Positions 1 to 8,432 of a stretch of 40,095 nucleotides of DNA are shown piece after piece. Position 1 is the first letter of the stretch; each line of letters begins with the position of its first letter. Origin of the DNA: JANQKX01 sp039028695 (GTDB lineage: Bacteria > Pseudomonadota > Alphaproteobacteria > Kiloniellales > Kiloniellaceae); contig JBCCHN010000039.1 of NCBI GenBank assembly GCA_039028695.1, positions 1-40,095 on the forward strand. The letters are read 5' to 3'. The notes below the pieces were generated by a model, which did no database searches, was not told where the DNA came from, and saw nothing but the letters and a program-made list of their open reading frames with translations. The position numbers were made by a program, and so were the translations under genes.

Positions 1-448
1 CCAGCAGCCGGTCTAAGAGGGCGAAGCAATCGGGCAGGGGGTGTCCCATCACAATGCCGTCACAGATGACGGCCAGGCTGAAGGAGGGGGCGTAAAAGGG
101 GTAGAGGCACTTGGCAAAGCGTCGCCGCGCCCGCTCGGCAATGAGGCGACCGCCGCCGGCTGCCCGAAAGGACTCCACCAGCAACTCAAAGCGATCCGCA
201 AAGACCATCCGGCTGTCCATGGTGTTCACCAGCCGCGGGATATAGGCGATGAGCCGTTGCCGATCCTCGTCCAAGTGATCGTTGAGGGAGCGGCAATAGT
301 GGGCCACGGCCGGACAAACGCAACGGGGGTGGTCGCTGTGGGCCTCGCCTTCGAACCAGGCCACCGCCTCGAGCACGCAAAGCCCCTCCGAAGGGTCACG
401 ATGGTTACCTTGCTTTAGCTCGAAATGAACCACATCCTCGAAACGCAT
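1..448 (-). CDS. Conserved protein of unknown function, 3' end outside the window
   Basis: An open frame of 149 codons reads leftwards from an ATG at 448 and leaves the window without a stop. The start is well bounded, because an in-frame TGA lies six codons upstream. The protein begins MRFEDVVHFELKQGNH and contains a stretch GLCVLEAVAWFEGEAHSDHP followed by a Cys-rich segment (RCVCPAVAHYCRSLND) and PRLVNT. This resembles small uncharacterised proteins of the 'CLME..S.LAGEPFSDHP' type seen in actinobacteria and proteobacteria. That resemblance is from memory and no function is assigned. The gene is separated from the upstream BCCT gene by a strong terminator, so it is probably its own unit. 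No clear Shine-Dalgarno sequence precedes the ATG. The overlapping open frames in this stretch are shadows. Confidence 0.7.
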   Translation of the reverse strand, partial: MRFEDVVHFELKQGNHRDPSEGLCVLEAVAWFEGEAHSDHPRCVCPAVAHYCRSLNDHLDEDRQRLIAYIPRLVNTMDSRMVFADRFELLVESFRAAGGGRLIAERARRRFAKCLYPFYAPSFSLAVICDGIVMGHPLPDCFALLDRLL

Positions 449-524
449 CGGGCGTTCCCAATCTCAAGTTTGAGAAAACACTATGGGTCCCCTGCGCGCG
501 AATGTCCAGTTTCTGGGGTGCTTC

Positions 525-558
525 AAAAAAAACTTGGGCCGGAAAACTCCGGCCCAAG
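525..558 (-). terminator. Rho-independent terminator of the binding protein/BCCT unit
   Basis: A perfect 11-bp stem (533-543 with 548-558, arms CTTGGGCCGGA and TCCGGCCCAAG) has a 4-nt loop. Read on the minus strand it is followed directly by eight T residues (532-525). It lies 31 nt past the stop of the BCCT gene. Confidence 0.93.
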
Positions 559-589
559 AAAATAGTTATTTGAATCTTAGGAGAACACC

Positions 590-2191
590 CTAGCGATTCA
601 AATATTCCAACTCACGCTTGTCGGCGACGTCTTGGGCCGGGAAATCTGCGTGAAGAGATTTCATCACACCCCATGCCATCATTAAAAGCATCACCGCAAT
701 AGGCAAGCCGGCGACGATGGATGCGGTTTGCAAGGCGCTCAAGCCACCCGCCAACAGCAACACACCGGCAACTACGCCCGAGGTTATGCCCCAGAACAGG
801 CGGAATTTAATCGGCGGATGTTCGTCGCCCATGGATAGCATGGTGCACATCACCAGGGTGCCCGAATCCGACGAGGTAACAAACCACGAGATCAGCAGGA
901 TCGTGATCAAAATGGTAATGGGTGTCACCAGAAAATCATAGCCGAAGCCGGCTACGGTTTGGAACACCCCACTGGCATAGTCCGCATTGACCGCGTCGAC
1001 CACACCGGCATTGTTGAAGAGGTCCACACCCACGGCTGCGCCGCCAAAGACCCCCATCCACAACACAACCACCGAGGTGGGAACCAGCAGCACGCAGAAG
1101 CAGAACTGACGGATCGTGCGGCCCTTGGAAATCCGCGCGATGAACATTCCGACAAAGGGGCACCACGCAATCCACCAACCCCAATAAAAGATTGTCCACC
1201 AGCTTTGCCACAGACGCTCCGGCTCGGAATCAATCCAAAAGCCCATCGGGATGACGTTCCAGACGTAGTCCCCAGCGCCCGAGATAACCATGCCCAGAAT
1301 GAAGGCGGTCGGCCCAAGGAATAAAAATAAGAGCAGCAACACAAGGCTGGCCCAAACGTTACACTCACTCAAGATACGAACGCCCTTGCCAACACCGGAT
1401 ACGGCTGAGCCTGTGCCCAAGGCAGTAATGATGGCGATCAGGATCAGGTGATTGGCCGTCGTATTGGACAACCAGCCCAGTTTTTCTAAGCCGGCGGCAA
1501 TCGGCGCAACACCCAGGCCGAGCGAGGTGGCGAGACCGAAGATGGTGCCAAAAACACCGATCAAGTCGACCACATCGCCCCAGGGACCATAAACCCGATC
1601 CTTCAAAATGGGATACATGGCCGCCCGCAGCGATAGGGGCAGACCCTTGCGGTATGAGAAGTAAGCCAAGCTGAGACCGACCAACACATAAAGAGCCCAA
1701 CCGTGCAGACCCCAATGGAAGTTGGTAATCCGTATGGCCACCGCGGCGGCCTCGACACCGCCGGGCTCAACCCCCTCGCGGGTCAGGAAGGGATTATCCT
1801 GGATGTGGTACATGGGTTCGGCCACGCCCCAATAGATCAGGCCCGAGCCCAAGCCCGCACTGAACAGCATGCAAATCCACGAATAAGTGGAAAAGTCGGG
1901 CTCGTCATCGTCCTTACCCAGCTTCACATCGCCAAAGCGGCTCATGAGAAGATAAAAGACAAACACCAAGACCACGCTCACAACCAGCACATAAAACCAA
2001 TCGAGGGTGTTGATGATAAAATCTTTACCTTGGGCGAAAACTTCGCCGGAATAGTCCACGTCCCAGATCGTGAAGGCGACAAACCCGATGATCATGATCA
2101 TGGACGCAATCGCCATTTTCGCGTTTGTGCCCGCAAAGATACCGGATTTTGAAACCAGATCATCCGGTGGCGTATGAGTTTCGTCACTCAT
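590..2191 (-). CDS. BCCT-family transporter (betaine/carnitine/choline type)
   Basis: This 533-residue inner-membrane secondary carrier is the usual length for BCCT proteins and has about twelve hydrophobic segments. Family hallmarks are the glycine-rich segment with AGLGSGLIYWGVAEP at about residues 112-126, and the tryptophan-rich box around YWGWWIAWCPFVGMFIAR (roughly 335-355), followed by the conserved cytoplasmic ISKGRTIRQF. BCCT proteins import trimethylammonium compounds or related compatible solutes, driven by Na+ or H+, or exchange them. The substrate here cannot be told from sequence alone. A Shine-Dalgarno GGGAGGA precedes the ATG. It is second in a two-gene unit, 36 nt behind a periplasmic binding protein, which is unusual because BCCT carriers normally need no binding protein. 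It ends at a strong terminator. Confidence 0.95.
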   Translation of the reverse strand: MSDETHTPPDDLVSKSGIFAGTNAKMAIASMIMIIGFVAFTIWDVDYSGEVFAQGKDFIINTLDWFYVLVVSVVLVFVFYLLMSRFGDVKLGKDDDEPDFSTYSWICMLFSAGLGSGLIYWGVAEPMYHIQDNPFLTREGVEPGGVEAAAVAIRITNFHWGLHGWALYVLVGLSLAYFSYRKGLPLSLRAAMYPILKDRVYGPWGDVVDLIGVFGTIFGLATSLGLGVAPIAAGLEKLGWLSNTTANHLILIAIITALGTGSAVSGVGKGVRILSECNVWASLVLLLLFLFLGPTAFILGMVISGAGDYVWNVIPMGFWIDSEPERLWQSWWTIFYWGWWIAWCPFVGMFIARISKGRTIRQFCFCVLLVPTSVVVLWMGVFGGAAVGVDLFNNAGVVDAVNADYASGVFQTVAGFGYDFLVTPITILITILLISWFVTSSDSGTLVMCTMLSMGDEHPPIKFRLFWGITSGVVAGVLLLAGGLSALQTASIVAGLPIAVMLLMMAWGVMKSLHADFPAQDVADKRELEYLNR

Positions 2192-2227
2192 CTAAAATTC
2201 CTCCCAAAAAGATATTTGCTTTTAAAT

Positions 2228-3415
2228 TTAGCGAACCGTTCCCGCAGCGCCTTGTTGTCCTGACTCTGCCAGCCAAGCATAAAAGGCTTCCTCCAGTGCG
2301 GCGTCATTTTCGGCCCACCACTGTGCATCGGAAAGGATGGAGACCTTTTCCTCGTAGGCGGGTCCGTTAGGCAACTGGGACAAGATGTCTTCGGACAGCA
2401 GTTTTAGGGATGACTTTCGGGTCGGGCCATTGGGCAAATAGGTGACCATGTTGGCCAGCGATTCCGAGCTACTGGCAAAGCGAATAAACTCGATTGCCTC
2501 ATCCACATAACGGCTTCCCTTGGGAATACCGAACAGGTCCAACTCGATCACCCGGCCGTCCCATACCACAGCCATCTTAGAGCCATCCTCGCGCGATGCT
2601 GTCGCACCGGTCGTGGCCCAAACCGAGGACATGGCGACCTCGCCACTGTTGAGCAGGCGAACCGGTTCTAGCCCATCTTCCCACGTCACCAAGCCGGGCT
2701 TGATAGACTCCATCTTTTTCAGCGCCCGCTTCACGCCTTCTTCGGTTTCGAGCAAGCTGTAAACTTCATTTTCGGGGACGCCGTCCGCGATTAAGGCCCA
2801 CTCCATGATGACGGTGGGGTCATTCCGAATGGCACGCCGTCCAGGGTATTTTTTGGTATCAAAAAAGTCGTTCACCGAACTGGGCGGATCATCACCGAAT
2901 GCATCGGTGTTAAAGCCGAAAATCGTGGCCCAGACGATGACGCCGATGCCGCAGGGATTTAAGGCGCCTTCGACAAAGTCCTCTTGAAAAGGACTTCCGT
3001 CGACACCGGCCGGCAACTCGACGCCTTCGAGATTTTCCAATAGGCCTTCTTCGCAAGCGCGCAAGGAGTCGGCTTGCGTAAGGTCCACAACATCCCAAAC
3101 CACGTTTGCCGATTCCACCTGATCACGGATTTCGTTGATGCCGCCTTCGTAGTGCTCGACATTCACGCGCCGTCCGGTGGACTCCTCATAGGGCCGAACG
3201 AAGCCGAGCATCTGACTTCTCATGTAAGGCCCGGTCCAAGAGGTAAAGGTGATTTCATTGGCGGCACTGGCCGCCGCTGTTTGTTGCTGGGTGTCAGAGG
3301 CCCCTGAACTGGTGCCGCTCTCTTGAGCAAAGGCGCTGGCGTAGACCAAAGACGAACCCATGATCGATGCCAAGGCCAACCTGGCAAACGGATTTCTCGA
3401 ACATTTACTGATCAT
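2228..3415 (-). CDS. Periplasmic solute-binding protein, PotD-like (spermidine/putrescine class)
   Basis: This 395-residue secreted protein has an N-terminal signal peptide (charged MISKCSRNPFAR, a hydrophobic core and likely cleavage after ASAFA near residue 30). A low-complexity Ser/Gln/Ala linker follows, then an extracellular solute-binding domain with ITFTSWTGPYMRSQML and VWDVVDLTQADSLRACEEG, typical of polyamine/iron-type ABC receptors. The family binds polyamines, opines or similar cationic solutes in the periplasm. No permease or ATPase gene adjoins it. The next gene in the same direction, 36 nt on, is a BCCT carrier. The ATG at 3415 is preceded by GGGGAG at a good distance. An inverted repeat (3435-3460) lies just upstream of this site. 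Binding-protein identity is certain; the ligand is not. Confidence 0.9.
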   Translation of the reverse strand: MISKCSRNPFARLALASIMGSSLVYASAFAQESGTSSGASDTQQQTAAASAANEITFTSWTGPYMRSQMLGFVRPYEESTGRRVNVEHYEGGINEIRDQVESANVVWDVVDLTQADSLRACEEGLLENLEGVELPAGVDGSPFQEDFVEGALNPCGIGVIVWATIFGFNTDAFGDDPPSSVNDFFDTKKYPGRRAIRNDPTVIMEWALIADGVPENEVYSLLETEEGVKRALKKMESIKPGLVTWEDGLEPVRLLNSGEVAMSSVWATTGATASREDGSKMAVVWDGRVIELDLFGIPKGSRYVDEAIEFIRFASSSESLANMVTYLPNGPTRKSSLKLLSEDILSQLPNGPAYEEKVSILSDAQWWAENDAALEEAFYAWLAESGQQGAAGTVR

Positions 3416-3795
3416 AATTTCTCCCCATCATTAGCCCATACTTATATTGCCTTGTATGGGTCATTGGCGGAATCGTGCCAAAAGTACTAACCCCACCGGC
3501 TTTATCTTCGCGGGCGGGATAATCACTCGGACTTCTTTTGTTTGAAGCAGCTCTTATGGAGATTTTGTGCGGCTGCCATTTTTAATCACTATAAATTTAT
3601 GCGATTTGGTCTTTGGAACTAGAACAAATCACCCCGGTTTTGGTTGAAAAGCGACATTGTCCATGAGATCGGTCGTGAAAATCTTTTCATAAAACCTTCT
3701 TTGTTCCCTGTCGTTAGAAAAAGACATCGACCAAAACTCAGCGCCAAAAGGAATGCAGGATAGTTTTGAGTTGTGGAATTTATTTCTATCTCGCT
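3416..3795. promoter_or_regulatory. 380-nt gap between convergent-side WYL gene and binding protein; inverted repeat at 3435-3460
   Basis: The gap must hold the minus-strand promoter of the binding protein/BCCT unit. A 7-bp inverted repeat, CCCATAC (3435-3441) and GTATGGG (3454-3460), with a 12-nt AT-rich spacer lies about 20 nt upstream of the start codon, where an operator or 5'-leader hairpin could sit. A shorter repeat, CTTC-N8-GAAG, is at 3532-3547. The rest is AT-richer than the genes and shows no coding pattern; the open frames here on the plus strand are shadows of the WYL gene. Confidence 0.4.
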
Positions 3796-4494
3796 TTACG
3801 GCAAGTGATTTTCCATTTGCCAGCGTTGGCGCAGCGCTTTGCCTTGGCCGAGAAAGTTCTCGCCCGTCGTATCGCAGCTTTCAATGCGGTCCAGGCGAAA
3901 GTGTCGGAAATCCTTTCGCAGGCAACACCACGCCATCAACAAGACCACATCCACGTAGTAAAGCACCGCTAAGGGTTTCACCGCGCGCTGGGTTTTTTGC
4001 TCCTTCAAATCCAGGTAGGTAAGCCGGACCATCTGTTCCGACCGAATGGCTTGGCGCAGGTGCTGGGGATTCACCTTGGATTTGGGCACGGCGGTCCAGC
4101 CGGACGCATAAAGGGGCCAATGATCCAAGGTGCCGTCCGACCCGCCATAGGTTCCGTCCGGCGGCAGCACGCTGGCAATTTTGGCGCTCACCTGCCGGGC
4201 TGCCCGTTGCAGGCCATGGTCGCCGGTACGCCGCAAAAGGGTGAGCCCCAGGACAATCGCCTCCACCTCCTCGGCGGAAAACATCAAGGGCGGCAGATCA
4301 TATCCCGGCCGCATAATATAGCCGATGCCGGCCTCGCCCTCGACAGGCACCCGCATTGATTGTAGCGCAGCCATGTCCCGATAGATGGTGCGGGGGGTGA
4401 CCTCCAAGGTCTCGGCCAATTGGGCAGCGGTTAATGGCCTTGCGGCGGCGCGGAGCAACTGGATGATTTCAAATAGTCGGGTGGAGCGGCTCAT
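3796..4494 (-). CDS. YafY-type transcriptional regulator with HTH and WYL domains
   Basis: This 232-residue protein is the normal size for short YafY/PafC-like regulators. Residues 1-60 form a DeoR/HTH_11-type winged helix (RLFEIIQLLRAAARPLTAAQ, then LEVTPRTIYRDMAAL). A linker with IGYIMRPGYDLPPLMFSAEE follows, and the C-terminal half is a WYL domain (VRLTYLDLKEQKTQRAVKPL, with the core motif degenerate, and CCLRKDFRHFRLDRI). The family binds DNA and senses small ligands or nucleic acids. Members usually control a divergently transcribed enzyme gene through a short palindrome. Such a palindrome (4516-4533) lies 22 nt upstream of this start, but no intact divergent gene follows it. The ATG at 4494 has only a weak ribosome site. 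Confidence 0.92.
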   Translation of the reverse strand: MSRSTRLFEIIQLLRAAARPLTAAQLAETLEVTPRTIYRDMAALQSMRVPVEGEAGIGYIMRPGYDLPPLMFSAEEVEAIVLGLTLLRRTGDHGLQRAARQVSAKIASVLPPDGTYGGSDGTLDHWPLYASGWTAVPKSKVNPQHLRQAIRSEQMVRLTYLDLKEQKTQRAVKPLAVLYYVDVVLLMAWCCLRKDFRHFRLDRIESCDTTGENFLGQGKALRQRWQMENHLP

Positions 4495-4515
4495 CCTATG
4501 AGCCTAGCATAAAGA

Positions 4516-4533
4516 CTGACAAAAAACTGTCAG
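4516..4533. promoter_or_regulatory. Putative operator of the WYL regulator
   Basis: A perfect inverted repeat CTGACA-N6-TGTCAG with spacer AAAAAC lies 22 nt upstream of the WYL gene start. Palindromes of the TGACA/TGTCA kind are, to my knowledge, common next to YafY-type regulators. Assignment to this regulator is inferred from position. Confidence 0.6.
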
Positions 4534-4863
4534 GAGATGCAATTTTCCCGGTGGTCCAAATCCCATCCTTTTGTTGGTTCTCTGCGCACTTGAGGCTATT
4601 CGGAGCCTCCTGTCTTTTCCCTCTCTCGGGGCGCCAGTAGGGGTGAAGCACCGCATTTCTTGGAGTGGATTTAAGGAGCGCTCTGAAGAATCGCCATGAG
4701 CCCCAGTGGGCTTTTGGTTGCCGACGGAAGCGCTTTCATTTTTTCGACCCTTAGGTGAGAAGGTGAGTTGACTGAATGTTCAATATTAGGCAATATCCCT
4801 CTCGAAGGCTGCATAAATGCCCAAAAACAACAACAAATTCGGATGCCTTGGGAATAATAATAT
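4534..4863. other. Intergenic stretch without a recognisable gene
   Basis: About 330 nt where a target gene of the WYL regulator would be expected. Nothing convincing is encoded on either strand. A short hairpin (GAGGCT 4592-4597 with AGCCTC 4604-4609) is followed by CTGTCTTTTCC and could be a weak terminator. The stretch is AT-richer towards 4850. Confidence 0.4.
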
Positions 4864-5471
4864 AACGAATACGAAGTGCTGGACCGCGCCATGGAGGCTT
4901 TTTGGATCCGTGGAAACCAGGCAACCTCAATGAGTGATTTGGTGGCGGTAACTGGCATCAACCGGGGTAGCATTTATGCGGCCTTCACTGACAAACACGG
5001 GTTGTTTGTCCGGGCCTTCCAGCATTATGATCGAGATGATCGCGCCGCCTTATTGGCCGGCCTGGCCCACGATTGTGCGTCACGGCAAGCCATTGTTTCG
5101 GCCTGCACAGCGGCGCCGGTGCGGTCACTGGGCGAAAGGTCGTTGGTCGCCCTGGGTTTGAAAAGCTTGAAAACCTGCGGAATGTCAACCTATTGGATGG
5201 TCAAGAAGGCCCATCGGGCGACCCGGTGCCCTTTCCCTTGCCGGCTGGTTGCCTTGTGATGGACACGATCCTTGACCTGTCGTCTCACGACCCCTAGGTG
5301 GCGGAGATCGGCCGCTCCTCTTTACAGGGTATGGCGGGGTTCTTCCAAGGTCGCATAGGGGACAGACACGGGGACGGCAGAATCAACGCCGCCATCGATC
5401 CCGAGGACCCGGCGCAAAGGCTGCTGGACTTTTTCATGGGCCTTCCGGTCTTGAGCCGCGCTCATCGGTAA
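4864..5471 (+). pseudogene. Decayed TetR-family regulator gene
   Basis: The first part (in frame from 4864, first possible start GTG 4876) encodes a typical TetR DNA-binding domain: VLDRAMEAFWIRGNQATSMS and INRGSIYAAFTDKHGLFVRA. After about residue 75 the similarity leaves this frame. It resumes in another frame near 5250 with GCLVMDTILDLSSHDP, a match to the usual TetR ligand-domain segment 'GCLxxNTALELxPHDP'. That second frame is interrupted by a TAG at 5295-5297, then continues as VAEIGRSSLQGMAGFFQGRI and INAAIDPEDPAQRLLDFFMG to a TAA at 5469-5471. One frameshift, one in-frame stop and a blunted N-terminus therefore make a functional product unlikely, unless the sequence has errors. Intact relatives begin with a Gly-Arg-Pro-Arg motif that is missing here. 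Confidence 0.8.
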
Positions 5472-5628
5472 GGTTAGCTTTTGCAGAACAGAGGTGACCA
5501 TGCTGCAGCCCTCTTAGCTGATCGGCGATTCCGCGTGGCTCCGGCATTACCGTCCGGGCCTCTTGTGTTTGTGCTTTGCCGCACCAGCAGGTCCGTATAA
5601 AATCCTGCAAGAAGCAGGGAGGTTGTGC

Positions 5629-6330
5629 ATGGCCTTGTCCGATGACGTGCGGGCTTTTTGCCGGATGTGTTTGGTGAAAAATGACCTCTTAGGGGTCATT
5701 GACGAGAATGCTTTGGACCGGCTTTTAGGCCCGGCCCGTTGGTTCGCCGCCCAGCCCGGTCAGACTATCTTCCAAAAGGACGACCCGGGATCGGATCTCT
5801 ATATTATTCTCTCTGGCACGGTGAAAATCGTCACCTATTCTCAAGATGGTAAGGAGGTCATTCTTAACCTGATGGAAAAGGGCGCGATTTTGGGCGAGAT
5901 CGCTTTTTTGGATGGGGGCGAGCGCACAGCCTCTGCCGTGGCCCAGGACAATTGTCAATTGGCCGCCATTCCCAGGTCCTCTTTCCACGAGCTTATGCGC
6001 AGCCATCCCGCGGTTATCGTGCCTTTGGTCGAGGTGTTATGTGCCCGCTTGCGCTGGATCAGCGAAGCTTATGAAGACATCCTCTTCCATTCCCTGCCCC
6101 AACGCTTGGCTCGCAAGCTATTAATTCTGGCGGACCAGAGCGGGGCGAGCCAAGATAATGGGGTTGTGAAGATATCCCAATTGGATTTGGCCAATACGCT
6201 GGGGGTCAGTCGGGAGAAAATCAACCGCCAGCTAAACGCTTGGCAATCCCGTCAAGTCCTGTCCCTAAAAAGGGGCAGCATCATTCTGCATGACCAAGAA
6301 TTTTTGCATCGCATGGTGGACCAGGATTAG
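5629..6330 (+). CDS. Crp/Fnr-family transcriptional regulator
   Basis: This 233-residue protein is the usual family length. A cyclic-nucleotide-binding beta-roll fills about residues 25-125, including VKIVTYSQDGKEVILNLMEK and GEIAFLDGGERTASAVA, which keeps the Glu and Arg-Thr-Ala-Ser of the phosphate-binding cassette. A dimerisation helix and a Crp-type winged helix follow (ISQLDLANTLGVSREKINRQ). A Cys pair at 11 and 14 is not the Fnr iron-sulfur arrangement, so the signal is more likely a nucleotide or another ligand. The ATG at 5629 is chosen over an upstream start at 5563 because GGGAGG precedes it at the right distance and the family match begins there. The gene is convergent with tctA, 13 nt away. 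Its targets are unknown. Confidence 0.93.
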   Translation: MALSDDVRAFCRMCLVKNDLLGVIDENALDRLLGPARWFAAQPGQTIFQKDDPGSDLYIILSGTVKIVTYSQDGKEVILNLMEKGAILGEIAFLDGGERTASAVAQDNCQLAAIPRSSFHELMRSHPAVIVPLVEVLCARLRWISEAYEDILFHSLPQRLARKLLILADQSGASQDNGVVKISQLDLANTLGVSREKINRQLNAWQSRQVLSLKRGSIILHDQEFLHRMVDQD

Positions 6331-6343
6331 AGCGAGGTCGGTT

Positions 6344-7819
6344 CTAGCGCTTAATCCGGGAGCGATAGAGCGCCCAAAAATGCAAAACAACGGCGAGTAC
6401 GATCAAGGAAAACAAAACCGCAGCAATGGGCCGGTTGACCAGATCCCAGGGCTCCTTAATGCGGGGCAGGGAGGTGCGCAGCTTGGTCTCCATTATGCCG
6501 CCCAGCACCATGCCCAGGATGATCGGAACGATGGGCCATTCCAGGCGCCTTAGGATCAGGCCCAGCAGGCCAAAGGCCGCGGCGATCAGACAATCGATCG
6601 CCGAATTGCGCAGGGAATAGACCCCGACGAAGGAAAGGGTCAAGACCATGACCCCGATATAGCGGGTGGGAATTTGCACAATGCGTAGCAGGCTCTTGCT
6701 CGCCACGGCAAGGAAGATGAAAACCATCACGTTGAGCAGCAGCAGACTGATATAAAGGGCGATAACAAAATCCGGCTGATCCTGGAACAAGGCCGGGCCG
6801 GGAATCACGTTATGCACGTGAAAGACCGTCAGCATCATGGCGGTTAGCGCTTCGCCCGGAATGCCCAGCGCCAGCATGGGGATCATGGCTGCCGGCGGTA
6901 CGGCATTGTTGGCGGCCTCGCAAGCGATCAGGCCCTCCGGGCTGCCGCGGCCGAAGTCCTCGGGTTTTTTCGAGGTCTTCATGGCAAAGGAATAGGCAAA
7001 GAATTGGGCTAGGAATTCGCCCACGCCGGGGATGATTCCCATGATGACCCCGAAACCCGAAGAGGCCGAGGCAACCTTGGGAAAGCGCAGAACCTCGCGC
7101 AGGCCGCCCAGCATGCCCGTCTTAATGGCCGGCGGTTTGGGCGCGCCATCCCGCTCCAGCAGCAAAAGGAAAGCCTGGCTAAGGGCAAAGAGGCCCAGTA
7201 CCACGACGATCAAGTCAACGCCCGACGATAGCCAAGACTGGTCGAAGGTGTAACGCTTGGAATAGCGCACTGGCTCCAGCCCCACTGTGTTGATGAAAAT
7301 GCCAAAGCACACCAGCAGCAGCGAAACCAAGTGCTGGCCCCGATGGGTCACCACCACCAAGACCAGCCCCAAAAGGGCGGCCAGGAAAATCTCCCGCGAG
7401 CCGAAATGGGGCGCCACGGCGGCCAGCGCCGGCGACAACAGGATCAGCGCCAAAATCGCAAAAATGCCGCCGAAGAACGAGGCTGAATAGGCCAGCGACA
7501 GGGCCCGTCCAGCCTCGCCCCGCTTGGTCATGGGATAGCCGTCGTAGGTGGTCATGGCATTGACCGCCGTGCCGGGCGTGTTGATCAGAATGGCGGGCAG
7601 AGCACCCCCATACATGGAGGAGCCATAAACCCCCAACAGCAAGGTCAGGCCCACGATAGGCTCCAGGGAAAATGTCGCTGGCAGCAAGATGGCGATGGCC
7701 ACCGCCGGGCCGACCCCCGGGATGGCGCCGATGATCACCCCGCCGATGGAGCCGATCAGGAGCGCCACCAGGACCTGCAGGCTGAGCACGTGATCCAGGG
7801 CCGCGCTGAGGGTTTCCAT
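6344..7819 (-). CDS. tctA: Tripartite tricarboxylate transporter large permease TctA
   Basis: This 491-residue polytopic membrane protein is the standard length for the large subunit of TTT transporters. The TctA signatures are present: IGAIPGVGPAVAIAILLPAT near residue 30-50, YGGALPAILINTPGTAVNAM near 70-90, and the second half with IPGVGEFLAQFFAYSFAMK and MIPMLALGIPGEALTAMMLT. These systems import carboxylates (tricarboxylates, dicarboxylates, terephthalate and other aromatic acids) using a periplasmic TctC receptor. It is the last gene of the dioxygenase-tctB-tctA unit, 21 nt behind tctB. A ribosome site GGGAGG precedes the ATG. No tctC adjoins. The nearest one is at 33151-34125, in another operon that shares a regulatory element with the neighbouring P450 operon. 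Confidence 0.96.
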   Translation of the reverse strand: METLSAALDHVLSLQVLVALLIGSIGGVIIGAIPGVGPAVAIAILLPATFSLEPIVGLTLLLGVYGSSMYGGALPAILINTPGTAVNAMTTYDGYPMTKRGEAGRALSLAYSASFFGGIFAILALILLSPALAAVAPHFGSREIFLAALLGLVLVVVTHRGQHLVSLLLVCFGIFINTVGLEPVRYSKRYTFDQSWLSSGVDLIVVVLGLFALSQAFLLLLERDGAPKPPAIKTGMLGGLREVLRFPKVASASSGFGVIMGIIPGVGEFLAQFFAYSFAMKTSKKPEDFGRGSPEGLIACEAANNAVPPAAMIPMLALGIPGEALTAMMLTVFHVHNVIPGPALFQDQPDFVIALYISLLLLNVMVFIFLAVASKSLLRIVQIPTRYIGVMVLTLSFVGVYSLRNSAIDCLIAAAFGLLGLILRRLEWPIVPIILGMVLGGIMETKLRTSLPRIKEPWDLVNRPIAAVLFSLIVLAVVLHFWALYRSRIKR

Positions 7820-7840
7820 TTGGTGTGCTGCCTCCCGGTC

Positions 7841-8398
7841 CTAGAAGTTTATGGCCATGAAGGATTGCAGGTCCGGCGGCAAGAGGTCATAGACCGCGCC
7901 GCCGGGGATCTTGACGCTCAAGAAGCTCTTGAACAGCACCACGATGAAGACCGCCAAGCCGGCCGACAGGGCTTGCATGCCCGTCGTTCGGTATCCGGCG
8001 CGCCAGGCCAAGCACATGACAAAAAGAATGGTTGAGGCCAAATAACCGGCCCAGGGTGTGATCCATACATAGAACATGAACCACAGCATGAATTCGCCGG
8101 CACGGGCGATGAAGACCATCTCTTGCAGGTCTTGCTCTTGCAGGTCTTGGCCGCTTGCCCCCTCGCGCCGCCGTTTGTACCAGGCGCTAACGGCCAAGGC
8201 CGCGCCGCTGAGGACCATGCCTCCCAGCCCCACCGCTGGCCAAAAGCCCGGTTGGGTGGGCAGCTTCAAGCGTTTGTAAAACTTGGTCTGATCGCCAATC
8301 TGGGCCAGGAGGATCGCGGCAATCACGGTCAGGGCGAGAATAAAGAAGAATTCGCCCGGTCGGGATGCGGTCTTTCGCACGTCGTCTTGCCGGCTCAC
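7841..8398 (-). CDS. tctB: Tripartite tricarboxylate transporter small permease TctB
   Basis: This 185-residue protein has four hydrophobic segments, as expected for TctB. TctB is poorly conserved, so the call rests on size, topology and position directly before tctA. The start is GTG at 8398 with AGGGGG seven nt upstream. In the cytoplasmic loop after the second membrane segment a 15-nt unit is duplicated exactly (8120-8134 and 8135-8149), giving two QDLQE repeats; this looks like a recent in-frame tandem duplication. Confidence 0.88.
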   Translation of the reverse strand: MSRQDDVRKTASRPGEFFFILALTVIAAILLAQIGDQTKFYKRLKLPTQPGFWPAVGLGGMVLSGAALAVSAWYKRRREGASGQDLQEQDLQEMVFIARAGEFMLWFMFYVWITPWAGYLASTILFVMCLAWRAGYRTTGMQALSAGLAVFIVVLFKSFLSVKIPGGAVYDLLPPDLQSFMAINF

Positions 8399-8432
8399 CC
8401 TAATCCCCCTTAGTGCCTAAAATTCCGCGGTT

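Noticed and set aside
41..418. 125-codon plus-strand frame at the left edge
   Set aside because: The minus strand here carries an unbroken frame with a better protein pattern that runs off the window; the plus frame is its shadow.
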